A stretch of DNA of 20,971 nt from JBMNNS01 sp050942625 (lineage in GTDB: Bacteria > Bacillota > Dethiobacteria > DTU022 > UBA8154), in assembly GCA_050942625.1 (NCBI GenBank), contig JBMNNS010000025.1, positions 1 through 20,971 of the forward strand, read 5' to 3'. Position 1 is the first letter of the stretch. Each line of letters starts with the position of its first letter. Of this stretch, positions 14,711 to 20,971 are shown in pieces. Made by a program: the position numbers and the translations under genes. The notes beneath the pieces were generated by a model. The model saw nothing but the letters and a program-made list of their open reading frames with translations. It did no database searches and was not told the DNA's origin.

Positions 14711-16054
14711 ATGCGAATTAATGGACGTAAGAATGATGAAATGAGGCCTGTAAAAGTTACACGTAACCTTTTAAAATATGCTGAAGGATCCGTTTTAATT
14801 GAAATTGGGGATACCAAGGTTATATGTGCCGCTACCGTAGAAGAAAGCGTTCCTCCTTGGATGAGGGGCGAACAGCGTGGCTGGGTTACTGCCGAATACT
14901 CTCTGCTCCCCCGTTCAACACATAGTAGAAGTGTAAGGGAAGCCTCCCGCGGCAGGATAGCCGGGCGTACACATGAAATTCAAAGGCTGATTGGCCGGGC
15001 CCTTCGGGGGGTAACCGATCTGGAGGCCCTTGGTGAACGTACCATTTGGCTGGATTGTGATGTACTGCAGGCTGATGGTGGGACTCGTACTGCTTCTATT
15101 ACCGGAGCCTTTATTGCCCTAGTAGATGCCCTGCATTACCTGCACAAAGAAGGCAAGGTCAATAAAAACCCCATAAAAGACTATGTGGCAGCTGTTAGCG
15201 TAGGGTTTGTGGAAGGACATACTATGCTGGATCTTTCCTATGAAGAGGACAGCAAGGCAGATGTTGATCTAAACGTTGTCATGAACGGCAGCGGAGAACT
15301 AATAGAGGTTCAGGGTACCGCAGAAGGTAAGGCCTTTAGCAGGGAAGATTTAAACCATCTCCTAGATTTGGCAAGCGAGGGCATTAATGAGCTGATTGCT
15401 ATACAAAAGCAATCTTTGGGTGAACTGGCCCCGAAAATTAAAAGTGCCCCAAAGAAAAAAAAGTTGGTTTTGGCTACCAGGAATGATGGTAAAATAGAGG
15501 AAATAAAAAGGCTGCTTTCAACCTTCCCCTTAGAAATATATTCTCTTAAGGATTTCAAGGATCTTCCCCCTGTAGAAGAAAATGGGGCCACTTTCCTGGA
15601 AAACGCAACCCTAAAGGCAGAAATAATCAGTGATTTGATCGGGGAAATGGTCCTTGCTGATGATTCCGGGTTAGAAGTAGATTTTCTTGGGGGGAAACCA
15701 GGGGTTTATTCGGCAAGATTTGCTGGCAAAGAAGCTACTGATGAAAAGAATAATGCTTTGCTGTTAAAAATGATGGAAAATGTTCCTTTGCCCGAGCGGG
15801 GGGCCAGGTTTGTTTGTGTTATGGCGCTTTCTATCCCCGGTAAAAAGACGCTTACAGTGGAAGGAACTTGTCGGGGGAAAATAGCGACAGCACCCCGTGG
15901 AAACCTTGGTTTTGGATATGATCCCCTTTTTATCCCTGAAAAGGAAAAAAAGACGTTTGCTGAAATGGACCAGGAGAGCAAAAACAAAATCAGCCACCGT
16001 GGGCAAGCTTTGCAGAAAATCCAAACTCTCCTTGACGACCTTCTTTTTCCTTAG
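14711..16054 (+). CDS. rph-rdgB: Fusion of ribonuclease PH and RdgB/HAM1 (d)ITP pyrophosphatase
   Basis: A single 447-residue frame joins two enzymes. Residues 1-245 are RNase PH, the phosphorolytic 3' tRNA-trimming exonuclease: RGWVTAEYSLLPRSTHSR (56-73), phosphate site GGTRTASITGA (123-133), and acidic residues Asp180 and Asp184 in EDSKADVDLNVV. After a lysine-rich linker (KIKSAPKKKK, 242-251) comes RdgB, which removes ITP, dITP and XTP from nucleotide pools: ATRNDGKIEEI (255-265), ADDSGLEV (316-323), FGYDP (401-405) and SHRGQAL (428-434). No stop or shift lies at the join. ATG 14711 matches the usual Rph start (MRINGRKNDEMRPVK). An in-frame extension to 14657 is not Rph-like. In many Firmicutes the two are separate adjacent genes. 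Confidence 0.93.
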   Translation: MRINGRKNDEMRPVKVTRNLLKYAEGSVLIEIGDTKVICAATVEESVPPWMRGEQRGWVTAEYSLLPRSTHSRSVREASRGRIAGRTHEIQRLIGRALRGVTDLEALGERTIWLDCDVLQADGGTRTASITGAFIALVDALHYLHKEGKVNKNPIKDYVAAVSVGFVEGHTMLDLSYEEDSKADVDLNVVMNGSGELIEVQGTAEGKAFSREDLNHLLDLASEGINELIAIQKQSLGELAPKIKSAPKKKKLVLATRNDGKIEEIKRLLSTFPLEIYSLKDFKDLPPVEENGATFLENATLKAEIISDLIGEMVLADDSGLEVDFLGGKPGVYSARFAGKEATDEKNNALLLKMMENVPLPERGARFVCVMALSIPGKKTLTVEGTCRGKIATAPRGNLGFGYDPLFIPEKEKKTFAEMDQESKNKISHRGQALQKIQTLLDDLLFP

Positions 16055-16111
16055 GAAGTTCGCAGGCGCTGCTTTTTGCATTAGTCAAAAAATTTTTCCG
16101 CTTTCCACCTG

Positions 16112-16140
16112 TTGAACTTTAAGCAGTCATGTGTTACAAT
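16112..16140 (+). promoter_or_regulatory. Promoter of tRNA-Pro
   Basis: TTGAAC (16112-16117) and TACAAT (16135-16140) are separated by 17 bases. A TG sits one base before the -10, making it an extended -10. The tRNA starts 34 bases downstream. Confidence 0.6.
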
Positions 16141-16173
16141 AGGCTAAATGAAAAGGGGAAATTAAAAACATAG

Positions 16174-16250
16174 CGGGGCGTGGCGCAGTTTGGGAGCGCG
16201 CTTGGTTTGGGACCAAGAGGTCGCAGGTTCAAATCCTGTCGCCCCGACCA
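16174..16250 (+). tRNA. tRNA-Pro (anticodon TGG)
   Basis: A 77-base tRNA including the encoded CCA end. The acceptor CGGGGCG (16174-16180) pairs with CGCCCCG (16240-16246). The anticodon stem CTTGG/CCAAG holds the loop TTTGGGA, so the anticodon is TGG and it decodes proline. The T-arm contains GGTTCAAATCC. It has its own promoter upstream and a terminator just after. Confidence 0.97.
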
Positions 16251-16256
16251 CTTTAG

Positions 16257-16284
16257 AAGGGGCTTCGTGGCCCCTTTGCTTTTT
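16257..16284 (+). terminator. Terminator after tRNA-Pro
   Basis: AAGGGGC (16257-16263) pairs perfectly with GCCCCTT (16270-16276) around a six-base loop, followed by TGCTTTTTATT. Confidence 0.85.
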
Positions 16285-16337
16285 ATTACATTTGAGAAAG
16301 AATTTAACCGACTGTTTTGAAAGGAAGGGATCCGGGG

Positions 16338-18272
16338 TTGTTGAAAACGGTAACAGGGAAAATTCTTTCCCAGCACCTAACAACAGGTATCTTGAGGCCT
16401 GGGGAAAGAATTGGAATTAGAATTGATCAGACGCTAACACAGGATGCAACGGGCACGATTGCTTACCTGGAGGCCGAGGTTCTGGGGATCGAACGTGCTA
16501 AAACCGAACTTTCAGTTAGCTATATTGATCATAATACCTTAATGATGGATCACAAAAATGCAGATGATCACCTGTACTTGCAAAGTGTAGCAGCGAAATA
16601 TGGTTTAATTTTCTCCAAAGCAGGCAATGGTATCTGCCACCAGGTTCATCTGGAGCGTTTTGCCTGCCCAGGGAAAACGCTGCTTGGTTCAGACAGCCAT
16701 ACACCTACAGCTGGGGGGATAGGATGTATGGGGATTGGCGCTGGAGGACTTGATGTGGCACTGGCAATTGGAGGAGAACCTTTCTTTTTGACCGTTCCAA
16801 AGGTTATCGGTATCAAATTAGTTGGTAAGCTTCCACCCATGGTTGCAGCAAAGGATGTCATCCTTGCAGTGCTACAAAAACTTGGTGTCAAAGGCGGCGT
16901 TGGCAAGGTGCTGGAATATTTCGGTCCCGGAGTCGAAACGCTCTCTGTTCCTGAAAGGGCCACGATCACTAATATGGGTGCAGAGACCGGTGCTACCACC
17001 TCTGTTTTTCCTTCTGATGAGGTAACACTGGATTTTATGTGTAGCGTTGGCCGGGGTAAGCAATGGGTTCACCTCGTAGCCGACGAGGATGCAAGGTATG
17101 ATGAAGTTATCGAGATCAATCTAAGCAGGCTTGTCCCCCTGATTGCAAAGCCTCACAGTCCTGGTAACGTAGTGCCTGTTAGTGAGGTAGAAGGTAAAAA
17201 GGTTGATCAGGTCTGTGTTGGTTCCTGCACAAATTCATCTTTTAAGGACCTCATGACTGCAGCATTTATGTTAAAGGGTAAGCGTGTTAAGCAGGGTGTT
17301 TCTTTAACCATTTCTCCAGGATCGATGGCAGTTTACCATAACCTGGCAGAGCATGGATACCTGGCAGATTTGATTGCTGCCGGTGCTCGTATTCTTGAAT
17401 GTACCTGTGGCCCCTGTATTGGGCAGGGCCAGGCCCCCGGGAGTAATGCAGTCAGCGTAAGAACATTTAATCGCAACTTTATGGGGCGTTCAGGTACTGC
17501 TGATGCACAAATCTACCTTTCCAGCGTTGAGACAGCAATAAGTTGTGCTCTTACTGGCGTGATTACCGATCCCCGTTCTATGGGTGAACTACGTGAAATC
17601 CCTATGCCACGGGAGCTAAAGATGCAGACGGCACTCATTGTTGAGCCCCCGGATCAGCAGGAGGCTAAAGCGGTAAAGATTGTTCGGGGCCCCAATATTA
17701 AGCCCATTGAATTGCGTGGCGAACTTCCTGAAAATGTAGAGGGCCATGTTTTAATTAAACTGGAAGATAACATTTCAACCGACATCATCATGCCTGCCGG
17801 CATATATCTAGGACTACGTTCCAATATTCCCGAGTATGCGAAGCATGTATTTGAACCTGCCGATCCCCACTTTTACAAAAGGGCTAGAGAAAAAGGCGGT
17901 GGGTTTGTGATTGCCGGGGACAATTATGGACAGGGTAGCTCGCGGGAACATGCTGCCTTGTGTCCCTCCTACCTCGGTGTTCAGGCTGTAATAGCCAAGT
18001 CTTTTGCGCGTATTCATCTTGCAAACCTTATTAATTTTGGCATTATTCCCCTTACGTTTAAAAATAAAGCAGATTATGACGACATTGAAGTTGATGATAA
18101 ATTACGATTAGACACTTTCCTCCTGGATAGCAATATTTTGGTCATTAAAAACTTGACCAAAGGGAAAGAAATAACAGTAGAACATACCATGACTCCTTTA
18201 GAAGTTGAGTATATCAAGGCCGGCGGGAAGCTAGCCTATATTAGTAAAAGTAACCTGGAGAAAAGCCAATAA
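16338..18272 (+). CDS. Aconitate hydratase, Aquifex-type (4Fe-4S)
   Basis: This enzyme isomerises citrate to isocitrate through cis-aconitate. At about 644 residues it is shorter than the roughly 900-residue AcnA and fits the Aquifex-type family. The core domain has YIDHNTL, LGSDSHTPTAGGIGCMGIGA, and the cluster ligands Cys297 (CVGSCTNSS) plus Cys357 and Cys360 (CTCGPCIG). The C-terminal swivel domain carries GDNYGQGSSREHAALCPSYL, with the catalytic GSSREHA loop, near residues 530-550. The start is uncertain: TTG 16338 follows AAGGAAGGGA by seven bases and gives LLKTVTGKILSQHL, the expected N-terminus. TTG 16341 is nearly as good, and TTG 16317 would precede the ribosome binding site. icd lies 27 bases downstream, so the two form an operon. 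Confidence 0.9.
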   Translation: MLKTVTGKILSQHLTTGILRPGERIGIRIDQTLTQDATGTIAYLEAEVLGIERAKTELSVSYIDHNTLMMDHKNADDHLYLQSVAAKYGLIFSKAGNGICHQVHLERFACPGKTLLGSDSHTPTAGGIGCMGIGAGGLDVALAIGGEPFFLTVPKVIGIKLVGKLPPMVAAKDVILAVLQKLGVKGGVGKVLEYFGPGVETLSVPERATITNMGAETGATTSVFPSDEVTLDFMCSVGRGKQWVHLVADEDARYDEVIEINLSRLVPLIAKPHSPGNVVPVSEVEGKKVDQVCVGSCTNSSFKDLMTAAFMLKGKRVKQGVSLTISPGSMAVYHNLAEHGYLADLIAAGARILECTCGPCIGQGQAPGSNAVSVRTFNRNFMGRSGTADAQIYLSSVETAISCALTGVITDPRSMGELREIPMPRELKMQTALIVEPPDQQEAKAVKIVRGPNIKPIELRGELPENVEGHVLIKLEDNISTDIIMPAGIYLGLRSNIPEYAKHVFEPADPHFYKRAREKGGGFVIAGDNYGQGSSREHAALCPSYLGVQAVIAKSFARIHLANLINFGIIPLTFKNKADYDDIEVDDKLRLDTFLLDSNILVIKNLTKGKEITVEHTMTPLEVEYIKAGGKLAYISKSNLEKSQ

Positions 18273-18299
18273 TTTTTATGCAGAACAGGAGTTTTATTA

Positions 18300-19517
18300 A
18301 TGAGTAAAATAAAGGTAAAGTCACCTCTTGTGGAAATAGATGGCGATGAAATGACCCGCATCATGTGGCGGATGGTGAAGGAGAGGCTGTTGTTTCCTTT
18401 TTTGGATCTTGATTTGAAATACTATGACTTGCACTTGTCCAAAAGGGATGAAACGGATGATCACATTACTATCGAAGCCGCTAATGCAATTAAAAAATAT
18501 AGGGTTGGCGTAAAGTGTGCTACCATTACCCCGAACAAGGAACGGGTCAAGGAGTATAAGTTGAAACGGATGTGGCCAAGCCCAAACGGAACGATCAGGG
18601 CCCTGCTTGATGGTACAGTTTTCCGTAGTCCGATCATGGTAAAGAATGTTAAACCCATAGTAAAGTCATGGGTAAAGCCCATTACTATAGGACGCCATGC
18701 TTATGGGGACGTTTATAAAAGTGTTGAATTAGCAATTCCCGGCCCTGGGAAAGCAGAAATCGTCTTCACACCGGCGGATGGAGGAGAGCCAGTGCAGATG
18801 ACCGTTCAGGAATTTGATGGTCCTGGCGTTTTGCAGGGTATTCATAACCTGGATTCTTCCATTCACAGCTTTGCCAGGGCCTGTTTTACCTTTGCTTATG
18901 ATCAAAAGATCGACTTATGGTTTTCTGCTAAGGATACTATCTCCGAAACCTATGATGCCCGTTTTCGGGAAATATTTAACCAGGAATTTGAGCAGAGCTG
19001 GAAAGATAAATTTGATGCAGCCAACCTGAAATATTTCTTTACCCTTATTGATGATGCAGTTGCACGAGTGATGAAGGACGAAGGTGGTTTCCTTTGGGCT
19101 TGCAAGAATTATGATGGTGATGTTATGTCCGACATGGTTGCTTCAGCGTTTGGCAGCCTGGCGATGATGACATCGGTGTTGGTTTCGCCCCACGGTTATT
19201 TTGAATATGAGGCTGCCCATGGGACGGTACAAAGGCACTATTACAAATATTTGGCTGGGGAGGAGACTTCCACCAACCCCACAGCAATTATTTTTGCCTG
19301 GAGCGGTTCTTTAAAAAAACGTGGTGAGCTTGATGGGACACCCGAAGTGATTGAGTTTGCTGAAAAGCTTGAAAAATCCACAATTGAAACCATTGAAAGC
19401 GGAATCATGACTGGCGATCTGGCGCTTATTGCAGAGCCAAAACCAAAAAACCCTGTCCGAACTGAAGCGTTCATTGAGGCTATTGCTTCAAGACTTCAAC
19501 AAAAAATGGGAAGGTGA
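18300..19517 (+). CDS. icd: NADP-dependent isocitrate dehydrogenase, eukaryote-like subfamily
   Basis: This enzyme oxidises isocitrate to 2-oxoglutarate and CO2 with NADP. The 405-residue sequence belongs to the subfamily containing the eukaryotic cytosolic and mitochondrial NADP enzymes rather than the E. coli type. Signatures are EIDGDEMTRIMW (12-23), ATITPNKERVKEYKLKRMWP (74-93), SPNGTIRALLDGTVFR (94-109) and KPITIGRHAYGDVYK (126-140). Substrate arginines fall at 100, 109 and 132, the same numbers as in human IDH1. AAHGTVQRHYYKY keeps the Arg-His pair linked to NADP choice. The start ATG 18300 matches the family; AACAGGAG is about eight bases upstream. It is co-directional with aconitase just upstream and probably feeds glutamate synthesis. 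Confidence 0.93.
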   Translation: MSKIKVKSPLVEIDGDEMTRIMWRMVKERLLFPFLDLDLKYYDLHLSKRDETDDHITIEAANAIKKYRVGVKCATITPNKERVKEYKLKRMWPSPNGTIRALLDGTVFRSPIMVKNVKPIVKSWVKPITIGRHAYGDVYKSVELAIPGPGKAEIVFTPADGGEPVQMTVQEFDGPGVLQGIHNLDSSIHSFARACFTFAYDQKIDLWFSAKDTISETYDARFREIFNQEFEQSWKDKFDAANLKYFFTLIDDAVARVMKDEGGFLWACKNYDGDVMSDMVASAFGSLAMMTSVLVSPHGYFEYEAAHGTVQRHYYKYLAGEETSTNPTAIIFAWSGSLKKRGELDGTPEVIEFAEKLEKSTIETIESGIMTGDLALIAEPKPKNPVRTEAFIEAIASRLQQKMGR

Positions 19518-19585
19518 AATTTTTTTTTGAATCCCAGTTTAATTCTATTGTTAAAGCATAAACTCTTACAAAGAGGGGGGTTTTT

Positions 19586-20512
19586 ATGGGTTTTTGGCGC
19601 AATAAAGAAGGAAGGGTGCGTCTGTCCTGGCGCTTGCTGGGGATCATAGGCCTTGTTTTTTTACTTAGCATGATCGCATGGCCTTTATTATACTTTACTG
19701 CTACCCTGCAGGGATACAGAGGCCATGAATTATTGCAGGTTGTAGAAAAACGATCCCTGTTTATCAGCCCATTAATAATGCTCGGGGTTGTGATGCTTTT
19801 TGCTTTTGTTTTTGATAAAATGAAAGGCAAAAATATGGGTCTTACCTGGAACAGGGAAAGGGGCTCCCAGTTCAGTTTCGGATTTGTTCTTGGTGGACTG
19901 CTTGTTATTTTTGTATTTTTAATCCACTACATCCTCAGCTATGCAATGGTGAAGGGTTATAGCTGGCAGTTCCAGGAACCTGGCGGATGGTGGACACCAC
20001 TGGCCACTGGGCTGCTTTTATTCTTACCGGTAAGTTTAGGCGAGGAAATGCTGGGAAGGGGCTATTTTATTAATCATTTTGCCGGCAGCTCGCTATTGGC
20101 AGTGTTGGGCTCAGCGTTGTTTTTTGGTTCCTTACACCTTTTAAACCCTTCAATAGGGCTGTTAGCCTTTTTTAATATTTTTTTAGTGGGGGTCCTTTTT
20201 GCCTATATGTACCTTTGGTCGGGTTCACTCTGGATGCCTATTGGTTTTCATCTCAGCTGGAACTGGTTCATGGGGTATGTTTTTAACTATCCGGTTAGCG
20301 GGGTGGCTAATGAAAAAAGCCTTTTCCTTATTAATGTTGAGGGACCCGCTCTAATAACAGGGGGCAGTTTCGGTCCTGAGGCCAGCCTGTTAGTTACTTT
20401 TCTTCTTGTTATTGGTTTTTTTCTAACTAAAAAACATTTGCAAAAAAAAGGTTTTCCCTGTCCCCTGAATAAGGTACTGTCCAGTGACTTAAGCCCCCTT
20501 TTACATGATTAA
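19586..20512 (+). CDS. CPBP-family intramembrane metalloprotease (CAAX-like, Abi)
   Basis: A polytopic membrane protein of the CPBP (CAAX protease and bacteriocin-processing) family. The 308 residues have about eight hydrophobic segments, the first at 15-38. The active-site motifs are present: EExxxR at Glu153-Glu154...Arg158 (LGEEMLGRGYF), FFGSLH with His184, and GFHLSWNW with His222 and Asn226. Members process prenylated or other membrane substrates or give bacteriocin self-immunity; the substrate here is unknown. The start ATG 19586 follows GAGGGGGG by about six bases. It lies 68 bases after icd in the same direction. A short T-rich stretch lies between, but no hairpin, so it could be read through from icd. 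Confidence 0.85.
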   Translation: MGFWRNKEGRVRLSWRLLGIIGLVFLLSMIAWPLLYFTATLQGYRGHELLQVVEKRSLFISPLIMLGVVMLFAFVFDKMKGKNMGLTWNRERGSQFSFGFVLGGLLVIFVFLIHYILSYAMVKGYSWQFQEPGGWWTPLATGLLLFLPVSLGEEMLGRGYFINHFAGSSLLAVLGSALFFGSLHLLNPSIGLLAFFNIFLVGVLFAYMYLWSGSLWMPIGFHLSWNWFMGYVFNYPVSGVANEKSLFLINVEGPALITGGSFGPEASLLVTFLLVIGFFLTKKHLQKKGFPCPLNKVLSSDLSPLLHD

Positions 20513-20545
20513 TGCCTGTACCTTTCATTTTTGTAGCCAGGGTAC

Positions 20546-20574
20546 TTGCACTAAAGAAAAAAAGGGGTTATAAT
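20546..20574 (+). promoter_or_regulatory. Promoter of the tRNA-Gly / tRNA-Arg pair
   Basis: TTGCAC (20546-20551) and a perfect TATAAT (20569-20574) are 17 bases apart. They are positioned 30 bases upstream of tRNA-Gly. Confidence 0.6.
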
Positions 20575-20604
20575 TGGAGATGCAAAAAATATTTTATTAA
20601 CCAA

Positions 20605-20678
20605 GCGGGTGTAGCTCAATGGTAGAGCACTGGCCTTCCAAGCCAGCTACGTGGGTTCGATTCCCATCACCCGCTCCA
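20605..20678 (+). tRNA. tRNA-Gly (anticodon TCC)
   Basis: A 74-base tRNA with encoded CCA. The acceptor GCGGGTG (20605-20611) pairs with CACCCGC (20668-20674). The anticodon stem CTGGC/GCCAG carries the loop CTTCCAA, so the anticodon is TCC. The D-arm has TAGCTCAATGGTAGAGCA and the T-arm GGTTCGATTCC. Confidence 0.97.
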
Positions 20679-20698
20679 TTTAGCTGTAAAGAAAATAT

Positions 20699-20774
20699 GC
20701 GCCCGTAGCTCAGAGGACAGAGCAACGGACTTCTAATCCGTCGGTCGCAGGTTCGACTCCTGCCGGGCGTGCCA
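20699..20774 (+). tRNA. tRNA-Arg (anticodon TCT)
   Basis: A 76-base tRNA with encoded CCA. The acceptor GCGCCCG (20699-20705) pairs with CGGGCGT (20764-20770), with one G-T pair at the end. The stem ACGGA/TCCGT holds the loop CTTCTAA, so the anticodon is TCT. The T-arm contains GGTTCGACTCC. It is 20 bases after tRNA-Gly and is probably cut from the same transcript. Confidence 0.97.
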
Positions 20775-20787
20775 AGTTACATAGTGT

Positions 20788-20826
20788 GGATGTCCATTTT
20801 ATCGGTGTTTGTGGACATCCCATTTT
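20788..20826 (+). terminator. Terminator after the tRNA pair
   Basis: GGATGTCCA (20788-20796) pairs perfectly with TGGACATCC (20812-20820) over a 15-base loop and is followed by CATTTTTT. Confidence 0.75.
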
Positions 20827-20867
20827 TTCGCCCGTTGCCCTGTCCTACCTTAGTACAGCCATTTTTT

Positions 20868-20971
20868 CTATATAAGTCGAAGTGCTTCTTTTTCTGCTTT
20901 CTTCTGGGCTTCTCTGGAGAATGTTTTTTTGCCCTCCAGTATGTCGTCATAAAGTTCACCCACGTGGAGAC
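20868..20971 (-). CDS. 3' end of an unidentified minus-strand gene (partial)
   Basis: An open minus-strand frame enters from the window edge and ends at TAG 20868. It encodes 33 residues, LHVGELYDDILEGKKTFSRE followed by AQKKAEKEALRLI. The composition (charged, regularly spaced, helix-forming) looks like real coding sequence. I do not recognise the family, and the rest lies outside the window. It converges on the tRNA-Arg terminator. A 60-residue open frame in another register over the same bases is basic and low-complexity, and less plausible. Confidence 0.5.
   Translation of the reverse strand, partial: LHVGELYDDILEGKKTFSREAQKKAEKEALRLI

Noticed and set aside
16190..16420. 76-residue plus-strand frame over tRNA-Pro
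   Set aside because: It is read through the tRNA and the terminator; chance open frame.
20777..20959. 60-residue minus-strand frame
   Set aside because: It is highly basic and runs through the tRNA terminator. Another register over the same bases looks more like real coding sequence.

Overview
The window looks like chromosomal DNA of an anaerobic, endospore-forming Firmicute of the Clostridia, probably Peptococcaceae-like. The evidence is a four-subunit ferredoxin-linked 2-oxoacid oxidoreductase (por), a CodY regulator, a GerM-type spore lipoprotein, strong AGGAGG-type ribosome binding sites, frequent TTG/GTG starts and CCA-encoding tRNA genes. The species assignment is an inference.

Region 1 (1-3334) is a decayed accessory region. 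It holds a Y-family DNA polymerase that stops before its little-finger domain. Upstream of that is a frameshifted gene whose three reading-frame pieces join into a helix-turn-helix plus LAGLIDADG-like endonuclease protein. Next comes a small HTH-like gene whose best start is put out of frame by a run of nine A. The region ends with a C-terminal scrap of a UvrD-like helicase that stops at what looks like an IS21-type insertion-sequence end.

Region 2 (3335-8541) is phosphate uptake and global regulation. A HAD-family phosphatase-like gene is divergent from pstS-pstC-pstA-pstB. A hairpin terminator lies between pstS and pstC, and no phoU or phoBR is visible. A complete codY follows. Its effector pocket appears to lack the arginine that binds branched-chain amino acids in B. 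subtilis CodY.

Region 3 (8633-12594) is the minus-strand operon porC-porD-porA-porB (pyruvate or related 2-oxoacid to acyl-CoA plus reduced ferredoxin). It is separated from murI by about 750 bases without a convincing gene. That gap holds a long imperfect palindrome with two nested hairpins, flanked by direct repeats, and a sigma-70-like promoter for murI.

Region 4 (12595-16054) is plus-strand housekeeping: glutamate racemase, a double-GerMN lipoprotein, and one continuous protein fusing RNase PH to the RdgB/HAM1 (d)ITPase.

Region 5 (16174-20971) has tRNA-Pro(TGG), an Aquifex-type aconitase, a eukaryote-like NADP isocitrate dehydrogenase, a CPBP membrane protease, tRNA-Gly(TCC), tRNA-Arg(TCT) and the 3' end of an unidentified minus-strand gene. 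Por, aconitase and isocitrate dehydrogenase would together carry carbon from pyruvate and citrate to 2-oxoglutarate and glutamate, which MurI converts to D-glutamate for the cell wall. No citrate synthase is in the window.
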